Assembly (NCBI RefSeq): GCF_900199455.1
Contig: NZ_FZQR01000025.1
Location: 1-64,000, forward strand
Length of the DNA: 64,000 nt
Source: Mesorhizobium carmichaelinearum
GTDB lineage: Bacteria; Pseudomonadota; Alphaproteobacteria; Rhizobiales; Rhizobiaceae
Direction of reading: 5' to 3'
Shown here: positions 8,424-16,717 of the stretch, piece by piece
How positions within the stretch are numbered: the first letter of the stretch is position 1
Layout: each line of letters opens with the position of its first letter
Position numbers and translations under genes: made by a program
The notes under the pieces: model-generated
The model's database searches: none
The model's input: only the letters and a program-made list of their open reading frames with translations
What the model was told of the DNA's origin: nothing

Positions 8424-8678
8424 ATGGCAACAATGAACGTATCATTGCCCGATCCGATGAAGGATTGGGTTGAGGCGCAAACCGAAACGGGTCGCTACGC
8501 CAACGCGAGCGACTATGTGCGCGATTTGATCCGTCGGGATCAGGAGCGCAACGACAAGATTGCCGCCATGCAGCGCTTTGTCGATGACGGATTGAAGAGT
8601 GGCATCGGCAATCGATCCAGGGACGCGCTTTTTACTGAGGCGGTCAAACGCGCTGGAAAGTCACCCGGCAACGGGTAA
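8424..8678 (+). CDS. parD: Antitoxin of type II toxin-antitoxin system, ParD/CopG family
   Basis: An 84-residue ParD-like antitoxin. The N-terminal ribbon-helix-helix begins MATMNVSLPDPMKDWVEAQ, and the SDYVRDLIRRDQER helix is typical. The C-terminal tail, which neutralises the toxin, runs from about residue 50. ATG at 8424 is preferred over ATG at 8412 and TTG at 8373 because GGAGG ends 5 bp upstream and the family starts here. The last base of its stop is the first base of the toxin start (TAATG). Confidence 0.85.
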   Translation: MATMNVSLPDPMKDWVEAQTETGRYANASDYVRDLIRRDQERNDKIAAMQRFVDDGLKSGIGNRSRDALFTEAVKRAGKSPGNG

Positions 8679-8974
8679 TGGGATTTCGCCTTTCTTTAGC
8701 CGCGGAAGAGGACATCATCGGTATTGCCGAGCAAGGGGTGCGCCTGTTCGGTGCTGTGCAGGCCAGACAGTATCATGACGAGTTGTTCGCGATCTTTGAC
8801 CTGATCGCTGCCAGTCCCCGAATGGCACGGGAGCGGCTTGAATTGTCGCCACCAATGCGTATCCATCCCTTCAAGGCCCATCTTGTCGTCTACCGGATCG
8901 AAGCCGACGGCGACGTGTTCATTGTCCGGGTACGCCACGGGCACGAAGATTGGGCGAATGAAAGCACTCGATAG
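8678..8974 (+). CDS. parE: Toxin of type II toxin-antitoxin system, ParE/RelE family
   Basis: A 98-residue ParE-like toxin. Family marks are LSLAAEEDIIGIAEQGVRLFG at the N terminus, RMARERLELSPPMRIHPFKAHLVVYRI in the middle and VFIVRVRHGHEDW at the end. ParE proteins poison DNA gyrase, while RelE relatives cut mRNA; the spacing here favours ParE. Translation is coupled to parD by a one-base overlap. Confidence 0.85.
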   Translation: MGFRLSLAAEEDIIGIAEQGVRLFGAVQARQYHDELFAIFDLIAASPRMARERLELSPPMRIHPFKAHLVVYRIEADGDVFIVRVRHGHEDWANESTR

Positions 8975-8998
8975 TCCTACAACGATGTATGGGCACAG

Positions 8999-9508
8999 CT
9001 AGCTCTCGATCTTCAGCTCGAACGGCGTGCCTTCGAACGCGTCGGCGCCGCGCCCGATCGACTGAATCGCCTCGATCATGCGGCCGTCGCGGCCAAGCAA
9101 CGCATCGGCCACCGCGATCAGCCGTGGATTGGGTGTCGCCGAGGGCGACAGCGCCCGCAATGTCCGCGCCAGTTCGGCCTCGTCGCGTTTTGGCGCGAGT
9201 GCGGCGACGATGATGTAGGCCGAAGCGGTCGAGCGGCTGATGCCGGCATAGCAGTGCACGACCATGGGCTTCGCCCGGTCCCAGCGGCGGGCGAAATCGA
9301 GCAGGTTGCGGACATGCTCCTCGCCCGGCATGGTCATGCCGTCCTGCGCCACCGCGATATCGTGCATGACCAGGTGCAGGTGGTTTTCCCTCGCTATCGA
9401 GGTTGGACGCGCCACATCGGTTCCGACGGAGAGCAGCGACAGCATGCGGTCGGCACCGGTCCTGGCCACCGTTTCCTCGATCTTCGCCAGCGAGCAGACA
9501 TGGATCAT
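8999..9508 (-). CDS. Tyrosine/dual-specificity phosphatase-like protein coupled to cobC
   Basis: A 169-residue protein with the Cys-phosphatase loop HCYAGISRS (nucleophile C86, Arg92) and an upstream general-acid loop candidate HDIAVAQDGMTMP. It starts at ATG 9508, which overlaps the stop of cobC (ATGA), so the two are probably cotranslated. Similar phosphatase-like genes recur beside cobalamin genes in rhizobia. A small-molecule role, for instance dephosphorylating alpha-ribazole phosphate or cobalamin phosphate, would fill a gap in the pathway, but this is inference; protein phosphatase activity is the alternative. Confidence 0.75.
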   Translation of the reverse strand: MIHVCSLAKIEETVARTGADRMLSLLSVGTDVARPTSIARENHLHLVMHDIAVAQDGMTMPGEEHVRNLLDFARRWDRAKPMVVHCYAGISRSTASAYIIVAALAPKRDEAELARTLRALSPSATPNPRLIAVADALLGRDGRMIEAIQSIGRGADAFEGTPFELKIES

Positions 9509-10548
9509 GGTTTTGAACCTTTTTGTCGATCCTCGCGCCGCATCGCCCATTCGGCAAGGGCCGATTCGAGCCGCTGCCATTCCAGCTCACTCCCCGGCAG
9601 GCCGGCGCGCAGGACATGTCGCTCGGAGAAATGCCGAAGCAGGACGCCGCGCTCGCCAAGCGCTGAAAACAGGCCGGCGGCATCCGGCAGGCTAAGATAG
9701 CGGAACAACGTGGTGCCGCCCGCGACAGGCACGCCGAAACGGCCGAGCAATGCGTCGAGCCGTGCGGCTGCCTCGGCAAGCGATGCCCGCATCGCGTCCT
9801 GCCAGCCAATATCGGCTAGCGCACGAATGCCGTACTCCAGCGCCGGCCCGGCGACGGCCCAAGGCCCGAATTGCGTTTCCAGCTGTTGAACTGTCGCTGC
9901 ATCGGAAAGCGCGAAGCCAAGCCGCAGGCCGGCCAGCCCAAAAAACTTGCCAAACGAGCGCAGCACGACGATGCCGCCCTGATCGACATCACCGGCGAGG
10001 CTGTGCTGGCGCGGGCCGACATCCATGAACGCTTCGTCGACGACCAGCAGCCCGCCTCTGGCGCGCAGCCCGGCGGCCAGCGCCAGCAACTGGTCGCGCT
10101 CGATGACGCGACCGTCGGGATTGTTCGGGTTGACGATGATGGCTAGGTCGGCCTGCGCCAGTGCCGCAAAATCGCTGACTTCGGTCACCTCATGCCCGGC
10201 GATTGCTGCGGCACGGGCATGTTCGGCATAGGTCGGCCCCAGCACCAATGCCTTGCCGGGCCTGACCAGCGACGCCACGCGCGGCAGCAGGATCTGCGTG
10301 CCGGGTGCCGCGACGACGTGGGTTGGCGACGGCGCGCCATAGGCGCTCGCTGCGACCTCCGTCAGCTCACGCGCCCGTCCAGCTTCCGGCAATCGCGACA
10401 GCGAGGTGGCGGGCAGGTCGAAAAACGGGTAGGAGTGCGGATTGATACCGGTCGAGAGGTCGACGAAAGGCAGCACGGCGTTGGGGAAAAGCGCCCTCGC
10501 CCGGCCAAGACTTCCACCATGGTCCACCGCTCCTTCAAGAAGCTTCAT
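9505..10548 (-). CDS. cobC: L-threonine-O-3-phosphate decarboxylase (cobalamin biosynthesis)
   Basis: A 347-residue fold-type-I PLP enzyme that makes (R)-1-amino-2-propanol phosphate for the nucleotide loop of cobalamin; named CobC in Pseudomonas denitrificans usage and CobD in Salmonella. Motifs are DLSTGINPHSYP (28-41), IIVNPNNPDGRV, VVDEAFMDV and LRSFGKFFGLAGLRLGF with the PLP lysine K201. Its ATG at 10548-10546 overlaps the ATG of cbiB on the other strand. The likely ribosome site AGGA lies inside the first codons of cbiB. Confidence 0.92.
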   Translation of the reverse strand: MKLLEGAVDHGGSLGRARALFPNAVLPFVDLSTGINPHSYPFFDLPATSLSRLPEAGRARELTEVAASAYGAPSPTHVVAAPGTQILLPRVASLVRPGKALVLGPTYAEHARAAAIAGHEVTEVSDFAALAQADLAIIVNPNNPDGRVIERDQLLALAAGLRARGGLLVVDEAFMDVGPRQHSLAGDVDQGGIVVLRSFGKFFGLAGLRLGFALSDAATVQQLETQFGPWAVAGPALEYGIRALADIGWQDAMRASLAEAAARLDALLGRFGVPVAGGTTLFRYLSLPDAAGLFSALGERGVLLRHFSERHVLRAGLPGSELEWQRLESALAEWAMRREDRQKGSKP

Positions 10549-11518
10549 GTCAGTCCTGATCGCTTTCCTGTCATTGGCCGTCGAACGTGTCCTGGGTTAC
10601 CCGGACTGGCTGTTCCGCGCCATCGGCCATCCCGTAACGTGGTTCGGCAGGCTGATATCCTTTCTCGATCGCAGGCTCAACCGCGCCACTGATCCCGACG
10701 CGCTGCGTCGCCAACGCGGTGTCCGGGCACTGCTGGTCATCGTGCTGGTGCCGGCAGTGATCGGCCTCGGCGTGCAGCTTGTCCTGCTCTGGTTCGTCCC
10801 CCTGGGGTTTTTCATCGCCGCCCTTCTGGCGACATCGCTGCTGTCGCAGAAGAGCCTCTACGAGCACGTCGAGGCCGTGGCCGACGCGCTCGACAGCGCC
10901 GGCCTTGCCATGGGCCGTGTTGCCGTCTCGAGAATCGTCGGCCGCGATCCCGAAGCGCTCGACAGGGCCGCCGTCTGCCGTGCGGCGATCGAAAGCCTGG
11001 CCGAGAATTTTTCCGATGGCATCGTCGCCCCGGCCTTCTGGACCGGTGTCGGCGGGTTGGCCGGCGGCGCCGCCTACAAGGCCGCCAACACCGCCGATTC
11101 GATGATCGGCCACCGCACCCCGCGCCACGAGGCCTTCGGCTGGGCCGCAGCGCGCTTCGACGACTGGATCAACCTGCCGGCGTCAAGGCTGACGGCGCTG
11201 CTGATCGTGCTGGCGGCTTTCCTCGTCAAGGGCGCCGACGCCAGCAGTGCATGGCAGGCGGTGCGGCGCGATGCGAAAAAACACCGCTCGCCCAATGCCG
11301 GCTGGCCGGAAGCGGCCATGGCCGGCGCGCTTGGTCTGGCACTTGCCGGGCCACGCAGCTATGGCGGCATCGTGGTCGACGATGTCTTCATGGGTGAAGG
11401 CGGCCGCCGCGACGTCGACAGCGACGACATCAGGCAGGCACTGAAACTCTACCGCGTCGCCGATTATCTGCTGATCATGTTGTTCGCTGTGGTTTCGGTC
11501 GTCGTCATTCTGGCATGA
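10547..11518 (+). CDS. cbiB: Adenosylcobinamide-phosphate synthase
   Basis: A 323-residue integral membrane protein (CbiB in Salmonella, CobD in P. denitrificans) joining aminopropanol phosphate to adenosylcobyric acid. The N terminus MSVLIAFLSLAVERVLGYPDW, the GHPVTWFGRLI segment, ESLAENFSDGIVAPAFW and the TADSMIGHRTPRHEAFGWAAARFDDWINLPASRLTA region are family hallmarks. About four to five hydrophobic helices are present. ATG 10547 is used; a much longer upstream extension in the same frame only mirrors cobC. The two genes act in consecutive steps and are divergently transcribed from overlapping starts. Confidence 0.92.
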   Translation: MSVLIAFLSLAVERVLGYPDWLFRAIGHPVTWFGRLISFLDRRLNRATDPDALRRQRGVRALLVIVLVPAVIGLGVQLVLLWFVPLGFFIAALLATSLLSQKSLYEHVEAVADALDSAGLAMGRVAVSRIVGRDPEALDRAAVCRAAIESLAENFSDGIVAPAFWTGVGGLAGGAAYKAANTADSMIGHRTPRHEAFGWAAARFDDWINLPASRLTALLIVLAAFLVKGADASSAWQAVRRDAKKHRSPNAGWPEAAMAGALGLALAGPRSYGGIVVDDVFMGEGGRRDVDSDDIRQALKLYRVADYLLIMLFAVVSVVVILA

Positions 11519-11521
11519 CCT

Positions 11522-11633
11522 CACCCTCCCCTTGTGGGGAGGGTCGGCGCGTAGCGCCGGGGTGGGGGGTGCGGCGCCGAAGACCCCCGCCCCGCTTCGC
11601 GGATCGACCCTCCCCACAAGGGGGAGGGTAAGA
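11522..11633. repeat. Rhizobial intergenic palindromic repeat
   Basis: A long palindrome fills the gap between the convergent cbiB and cobO genes. The outer arms CACCCTCCCCTTGTGGGGAG and the reverse complement of CTCCCCACAAGGGGGAGGG differ by about one base, and each arm also folds on itself. The inner part holds GGCGCGTAGCGCC and CCCGCTTCGCGG hairpins. It may serve as a bidirectional transcription stop. No coding potential. Confidence 0.7.
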
Positions 11634-11638
11634 AACGC

Positions 11639-12253
11639 TCAGAACTCGATTCCCTGCTGCGCCTTCACGCCTGCCGAAAAATGGTGCTTGGTCACACCCA
11701 TCTCGGTGACCAGATCCGCCGCCTCGACCAGTGCCGGCTTGGCGTTGCGGCCGGTGACGACGACATGCAGGCCCTCGCGGCGCGCTTTCAGTGCTGCAAC
11801 CACCTTGTCGAGATCGAGATAATCGTAGCGCAGCGCGATGTTGAGCTCATCGAGCACGACAAGGCTGATCGAGGGATCGGCGATCAACTCCAGCGCCTTG
11901 GCCCAGGCAGCCTCGGCTGCCGCGATATCGCGCTTCAGATCCTGCGTCTCCCAGGTGAAGCCCTCGCCCATCGCATGCCAGACGACGCGGTCGCCGAAGG
12001 CGGCAAACGCATCCTTCTCGCCGGTGTGCCACTTGCCCTTGATGAACTGGACGACGCCGACGCGCTTGCCATAGCCGAGCATTCTGAGCGCCAGGCCGAA
12101 GGCGGCCGTGGTCTTGCCCTTGCCCGGACCGGTGTTGACGATCAGCAGCCCCTTTTCGACCGTCTTGCTGGCCACCTCGGCGTCCTGCACCGCCTTGCGC
12201 TTGGCCATCTTGGCGCGATGCCGCTCTTCGTCCTTATCGTCGATGTCGGTCAT
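11639..12253 (-). CDS. cobO: Cob(I)yrinic acid a,c-diamide adenosyltransferase
   Basis: A 204-residue CobA/CobO-type ATP:corrinoid adenosyltransferase. The P-loop reads NTGPGKGKTTA (40-50). VGVVQFIKGKWHTGE, VVLDELNIALRYDYLD and VVVTGRNAKPALVEAADLVTEM are characteristic of the family, as is the charged N-terminal helix. It attaches the adenosyl group to the corrinoid cobalt before amidation. It lies one base downstream of cobU. In many rhizobia cobW and cobN sit between these two genes; they are absent here. Confidence 0.95.
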   Translation of the reverse strand: MTDIDDKDEERHRAKMAKRKAVQDAEVASKTVEKGLLIVNTGPGKGKTTAAFGLALRMLGYGKRVGVVQFIKGKWHTGEKDAFAAFGDRVVWHAMGEGFTWETQDLKRDIAAAEAAWAKALELIADPSISLVVLDELNIALRYDYLDLDKVVAALKARREGLHVVVTGRNAKPALVEAADLVTEMGVTKHHFSAGVKAQQGIEF

Positions 12254-12254
12254 G

Positions 12255-12770
12255 TCATTTCACCTTGAGCGGCAGTCCCGCCACCATCAGCAGCACCGTA
12301 TCGGCGATCGCCGCGACCTGCTGGTTGAGCCTTCCGGCGTCATCGCGAAAACGGCGTGCCAAGGCATTGTCCGGCACGATACCTTGCCCGACTTCATTGG
12401 AGACCATGATCCAGGGGCCGCGTGGCCGTGACAGCACATCCGCCAGCCGCCGGCATTCGGCTCCAACGTCGTGATCGGCCAGCATGTGATTGGTCAGCCA
12501 TAATGTCAGGCAGTCGACCAGCACCGGCTGGTTGTCGGGCAAGGCCTCGAGCGCGCCGGCGAGATCGAGCGGTGCGTCGATAGTCATCCAGCCCTCGCCG
12601 CGCCGCGAGCGGTGCAGCGCGATGCGCTCGCGCATTTCGCTGTCGTAGGCCTCAGCCGTGGCGATATAGGCCCATGGTGACGGCAACGCCGTCGCCAGGG
12701 TTTCGGCATGCGCGCTCTTGCCGGAGCGCGCGCCGCCGATGATGAACGTCAGCTTGTTGCGATCAGGCAA
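12255..12770 (-). CDS. cobU: Bifunctional adenosylcobinamide kinase / adenosylcobinamide-phosphate guanylyltransferase
   Basis: A 171-residue CobU/CobP enzyme that phosphorylates adenosylcobinamide and then transfers GMP to it. The P-loop is IGGARSGKS (11-19). YIATAEAYDSEMRERIALHRSRRGEGW contains the His that carries GMP, and DCLTLWLTNHML plus VSNEVGQGIVPDNALARRFRDDAGRLNQ complete the signature. It overlaps cbtA by 8 bp and is followed almost directly by cobO. Confidence 0.95.
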   Translation of the reverse strand: MPDRNKLTFIIGGARSGKSAHAETLATALPSPWAYIATAEAYDSEMRERIALHRSRRGEGWMTIDAPLDLAGALEALPDNQPVLVDCLTLWLTNHMLADHDVGAECRRLADVLSRPRGPWIMVSNEVGQGIVPDNALARRFRDDAGRLNQQVAAIADTVLLMVAGLPLKVK

Positions 12771-13566
12771 AGCTGTCGCGCAGGCTGGTCGCGGTGCCGG
12801 TGAAGCGTCCGCGCACCACGCCGACGACGGCGCCGAGCACCAGCCAGAACACCAGATTGGTCACCGTCACCGCCACCACGAACTGGTGATGCAACCCTTC
12901 CGGAATCGCCGTCTCGAAGCTGTCGGGCTGGGGCGCGCCGACGATGTGCGGGGCAACGATCAGCGCCACGGCAAGGATGGCGAGCGGCAGTGACTTGCGG
13001 AACGCGATCAGGCCGAGACCAGCCGCGGTTGCCGCCACCGTTGCCCACCACCAGATCTGGCGCGGCAAGAGATCGGCCGCCGGCATGGCCGGCAGTTCCG
13101 GCGGTAGGCCGAGACCAGGCGCCAGCGTGAACACGGCAAAGCCGGCCAGGCCCCAGAATACGCCCTGGCGCCAATTGCCGATGCCGCCGGCGAATTCCGA
13201 AACCGCGACCAGGATCAGCGCGAAGCCGATGCCGGTGACGATATTGGCAAGCACGCTGAAGGCGAAACGCTCGAAACCGTCTGCCGGCGCCCAACCCTCG
13301 TCTTTCGCCGGGGCAGTCACTTCAGCCGGGGCCGGCGCCGCAGTGCTCATGGCATTCCCCGCCGGGGCGGCCGTACTCATGGCAGTGGTATCCGCCGCGG
13401 CCGGGGCCGCGGCATGGTCGTGCTTATGGCCGCCGCCGGCCTGTTCGTAGACTTCCGCCTTCAGGATCAGCGGCACAGTGGCATAGGCCTGCATGCAGGC
13501 GAGGATGACGCCGGCCACGAGCCCTGCGATCGCCGCGATGAACACGACGTTGCGAAACAGGTTCAT
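12763..13566 (-). CDS. cbtA: Cobalt transporter subunit CbtA
   Basis: A 267-residue membrane protein of the CbtA family, with about five to six transmembrane segments. Residue 1-30 form the first helix (NVVFIAAIAGLVAGVILA). A periplasmic His/Ala-rich stretch, GGGHKHDHAAAP, may bind metal, and a short internal duplication (two copies of MSTAAPA, about 63-80) follows. LHHQFVVAVTVTNLVFWLVLG matches the family C-terminal region. It is thought to import cobalt with CbtB; the gene pair lies behind a cobalamin riboswitch. Confidence 0.9.
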   Translation of the reverse strand: MNLFRNVVFIAAIAGLVAGVILACMQAYATVPLILKAEVYEQAGGGHKHDHAAAPAAADTTAMSTAAPAGNAMSTAAPAPAEVTAPAKDEGWAPADGFERFAFSVLANIVTGIGFALILVAVSEFAGGIGNWRQGVFWGLAGFAVFTLAPGLGLPPELPAMPAADLLPRQIWWWATVAATAAGLGLIAFRKSLPLAILAVALIVAPHIVGAPQPDSFETAIPEGLHHQFVVAVTVTNLVFWLVLGAVVGVVRGRFTGTATSLRDSFA

Positions 13567-13581
13567 GATGTCAGATCCTGG

Positions 13582-13761
13582 TCAGTGGCAGGGAAACGCC
13601 ATCGAATGGCGATAGTCGTGAGCCGCATTGTGGACCGCATCGATATGCGAAAAGCCGACAAAGCCCATCACGAAAATGCCGAGAAACGCAGCGAGCGCCA
13701 GCTGCATGAAGCGCGACTGCGAGGAGACGGAGGCGCCGAGGGAGACGGAAGCGGTATTCAT
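13582..13761 (-). CDS. cbtB: Cobalt transporter subunit CbtB
   Basis: A 59-residue protein with one transmembrane helix (FMQLALAAFLGIFVMGFVGF) and the diagnostic His-rich end HNAAHDYRHSMAFPCH, presumed to bind cobalt. ATG at 13761 is chosen over one five codons upstream because AAAGGA lies 6 bp before it, within those codons. It is the first gene after the riboswitch, 15 bp ahead of cbtA. Confidence 0.9.
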   Translation of the reverse strand: MNTASVSLGASVSSQSRFMQLALAAFLGIFVMGFVGFSHIDAVHNAAHDYRHSMAFPCH

Positions 13762-13799
13762 ATCTTGTCCTTTCACCCTCCACCCGAGGGCCTGTCAGT

Positions 13800-13990
13800 T
13801 TTGCCGTCGTCGGCAGGTCTCCTGGCTCGCGGATCAGCGCCCTTCTCCACCTTCCCGAAGACGAATCTTCAGTGGCATATGGAGAGGACTACCGCACACA
13901 GTTGCGGGGGCAGCCACGGCATTGGGCAAGAATTTCGCCCGCACCGCATTCCCTCTTGGCTCCAAAACGGAACCGACGACTGCATGACTA
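13800..13990 (-). promoter_or_regulatory. Cobalamin (B12) riboswitch upstream of cbtB
   Basis: Read on the minus strand, this leader has the conserved cobalamin aptamer blocks in order: a GGTTCC/GGAGCC paired start, GGGAATGCGGTGCGGGCG, GGCTGCCCCCGCAACTG, CCACTGAAGA, CGGGAAGG, and the B12 box AGCCAGGAGACCTGCC at 13812-13826. The position just before cbtB indicates that adenosylcobalamin represses cbtB-cbtA-cobU-cobO. No clear U-tract terminator was seen, so control is probably at translation. Confidence 0.93.
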
Positions 13991-14135
13991 TAGGGAAAAT
14001 CGCGACACGCGGCAAACCAAATTCCGCCGACAACCAGCGCGATTGCGCCATGCCGACAAGTCAGGTGGTCCTGGGCACGACAATTGACAATTCTCCTGGC
14101 CGGGTGTCGGCTGGCGCCTCCACAGGAAGCCAGCC

Positions 14136-15305
14136 ATGCAGCCCATTGCCAGCGAGCGCGATCCTTACAACGGCCTGACCCGGGCCGAACCGACGCTGCC
14201 TTCATCGGCCTATTGGGATGAAGCGGCCTACCAGCGCGACCTCGACGCCATCTGGTACAAAAACTGGCTGCTCGTCTGCCGTGAGGCCGATCTGGCCCAG
14301 CCTCTGGCCTTCCGCCGATTCCGCATCGGCACGCAGGACATCATCGTGCTGCGCGACGACACCGGCGCGCTGCGCGCCTTCCACAACACCTGCCGGCATC
14401 GTGGCTCGCAGCTGTGCCAGGAGAGCGAGGGTCGGCTGAAGGCCCGGCTGATCACTTGCCCCTATCACGCCTGGTCCTATTCGCTGCGCGGCGACCTCGT
14501 GCGCGTGCCGTCCAAATCGCTGCCGGACGGCTTCGACAAAGCCGACCATCCGCTCTATCGCGTCGCGCTCTCGGTGTGGGGCGGCTTCGTGTTCATCAAT
14601 CTGCAGGAGGACGCGGCGGACACCGCGCAGGCGTCCTTCGACCCCGCCTCCGGCAATCTCGGCAACTGGCCGCTGGAATCACTGGTATCCGGCCACGTGC
14701 TGCGCAAGGTGATGCACTGCAACTGGAAGATTTTTTGGGAAAACTTCAACGAGTGCCTGCACTGTCCGGGCGTGCACAAGGACCTGTCACGGCTGGTGCC
14801 GATCTATGGCCGCGGCCTGATGAGTCGGCATGACGATCCCGAATGGACGCGCCATGCCGACAATGACGCGCCGGAATTTTCCGGCGGCCTGCGCGCCGGG
14901 GCCGAAACCTGGTCGCGCGACGGCAAGACGCATGGGCCGGTCTTCTCAGGCCTGACGCCAGCCGAACGCGCCGCCGGCCAGACCTACGCCACCAGCCTGC
15001 CCTCGATGTTCATCGTCGGACATGTCGATTATGTCAGGACCGTGCGCCTGGTGCCGCTCGGCCCGGAGCAGACCGAACTTGTCGCCGAATGGCTGTTCGC
15101 GCCCGAGGCACTGGCCGCGACCGACATCGACAACATCGTCGCCTTCGGCACACAGGTGCTGGAAGAGGATGCGGCGATCTGCGAGGTCAACCAAAGGGGC
15201 CTGCGTTCGATGCGTCACACAGCCGGCGTGCTGATGCCCGAGGAGTACGACCTGCACCGCTTCCACAACTGGGTGCGCGAGCAGCACGCGGCGCTTTCTG
15301 CCTGA
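14136..15305 (+). CDS. Rieske non-heme iron oxygenase, alpha subunit
   Basis: A 389-residue ring-hydroxylating-type oxygenase. The Rieske [2Fe-2S] ligands are C86-R-H88 and C108-P-Y-H111 (NTCRHRGSQLC, ITCPYHAW). The mononuclear iron site is in ENFNECLHCPGVH, with the two His, and a carboxylate near the C-terminal end. The ECLHCPGVH form is typical of enzymes acting on quaternary amines such as glycine betaine or carnitine (GbcA-like), rather than on aromatic rings. No reductase gene is adjacent. The substrate is inferred only from this subgroup resemblance. Confidence 0.85.
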   Translation: MQPIASERDPYNGLTRAEPTLPSSAYWDEAAYQRDLDAIWYKNWLLVCREADLAQPLAFRRFRIGTQDIIVLRDDTGALRAFHNTCRHRGSQLCQESEGRLKARLITCPYHAWSYSLRGDLVRVPSKSLPDGFDKADHPLYRVALSVWGGFVFINLQEDAADTAQASFDPASGNLGNWPLESLVSGHVLRKVMHCNWKIFWENFNECLHCPGVHKDLSRLVPIYGRGLMSRHDDPEWTRHADNDAPEFSGGLRAGAETWSRDGKTHGPVFSGLTPAERAAGQTYATSLPSMFIVGHVDYVRTVRLVPLGPEQTELVAEWLFAPEALAATDIDNIVAFGTQVLEEDAAICEVNQRGLRSMRHTAGVLMPEEYDLHRFHNWVREQHAALSA

Positions 15306-15308
15306 TCC

Positions 15309-16508
15309 TCACAGGGACTTCGGCAGGTAGCGCCACGTGACAAACCCGCAAACCGCCGCCAGCAGCCCGAGCGTGACGAACACCGAGCCCAGTCCAAAGA
15401 AGGCCAGCACCACCGAATAGACCAGCGGCGGCGTCAGCTCGGAAAAGTCGAGATAGGTGCGGTAGACTGCCGCCATCTGCGCCCGCTCATAGGAGCGTAC
15501 CGAGCGCATGAAGGCGGTCGAACCCAGCGCATCGAGCGCGATGGTGAAGAAGGCGCCACACAGCAGGAAAGTGCCGGTGAGCAGCGGCACGCTCTCCCCG
15601 ACAGCACCCGCCGCCAGAAGCATTGCCGACATGGCGAAATAGGCAAATGTCATGGTGCGCCGGCCGCCAAAGCGTTGTCCGGCCTTGCCCCAGAAGATCG
15701 CCATGAACAACAGCGCGTTGCCGGCCGAAACCAGAAGACCGCCGGCCAGCTTGCCCTCGCCGGTGATCACCATGAACAGCGGCCCATAGACGAAGAACGT
15801 CGTCCAGAAACAGGAGCGGCCGAAGGCGATCAGCCAGGCAAGCCTCAATCTGGGCTGCGCGACGAAGCGGCCGATATTGGCGAGCGGATTGGCCGGCCGT
15901 GTCTTGCCGGGCCGGATCGACGGGTTGTCGCCAAGCCGATAGGTCCAGAACAGCGCCAATAGCGCCAGCGCGAAGACCGCCACCGCACCATGCGCGGCAT
16001 AGATGCCAAAGCGCGTGTAGAGGAAGATGCCGAGTGTCGGCCCGCCGGTCCAGGCAAGCATCGACCACGCCATGCGCAGCGATTCGGCCTGCATGAAGTC
16101 GGTCTTGCGGATGTGGTCCATGATGTAGAGGTTGAGCGTGATCGAAAGCGCGCTGGCGCCCATCACCCGGCACAACATGCCCGCCAGTTGTCCGGCCAGC
16201 GTGTGGGTGACGAAGAACAGCGAGCCGATGGCGAGCAGGCAGGCGCCTGCCGTGTAGACCCAGCGCCGGGCAAAGCGGCGGATCAGCATCGGCATGAACA
16301 AGGTCACCGACAGGCCGAGCAGCGCCACGATGGTGTAGAGGATCGAGACGATCTGCTCATTGTGCAGGATTTCGTAGGCCTGGATCGGGATGACGCTCGA
16401 CACCGTGGCGCGGGCGAAGGATTCGACCGCGTAGAGCGAGGCGAAGGTGCGCGCATCCGCGGCCTTGAGGGCCGGAAGCCAGATCGGATGGCGCACATGG
16501 GTGGACAT
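15309..16508 (-). CDS. Major facilitator superfamily transporter
   Basis: A 399-residue protein with about twelve hydrophobic helices in the MFS 6+6 arrangement. The loop after helix 2 (MLIRRFARRWVYTAG) and the one after helix 8 (GKAGQRFGGRRTMTF) have the usual basic cytoplasmic pattern. Its 3' end meets the Rieske gene tail to tail with a gap of only 3 bp. Substrate unknown. Confidence 0.85.
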   Translation of the reverse strand: MSTHVRHPIWLPALKAADARTFASLYAVESFARATVSSVIPIQAYEILHNEQIVSILYTIVALLGLSVTLFMPMLIRRFARRWVYTAGACLLAIGSLFFVTHTLAGQLAGMLCRVMGASALSITLNLYIMDHIRKTDFMQAESLRMAWSMLAWTGGPTLGIFLYTRFGIYAAHGAVAVFALALLALFWTYRLGDNPSIRPGKTRPANPLANIGRFVAQPRLRLAWLIAFGRSCFWTTFFVYGPLFMVITGEGKLAGGLLVSAGNALLFMAIFWGKAGQRFGGRRTMTFAYFAMSAMLLAAGAVGESVPLLTGTFLLCGAFFTIALDALGSTAFMRSVRSYERAQMAAVYRTYLDFSELTPPLVYSVVLAFFGLGSVFVTLGLLAAVCGFVTWRYLPKSL

Positions 16509-16717
16509 TGCTTCCCCAAAGCAGAATCACCGGCCAAATCTGCCGTGGTCGTTCCCGGACGATTAAGAGGAAACCGACGTGTAACCGGCGAAAAGCGAAA
16601 CCGGTCAAAGGCTTCCCGGCTCTGGCCTAAAGCGGCGCTTGATCCGATGCCCCGGCCTTCTTCTGTCCCGTCCAACCGTGATAGTCCTCAGGCGAGGCTG
16701 AATCAGATCGCGAGACC

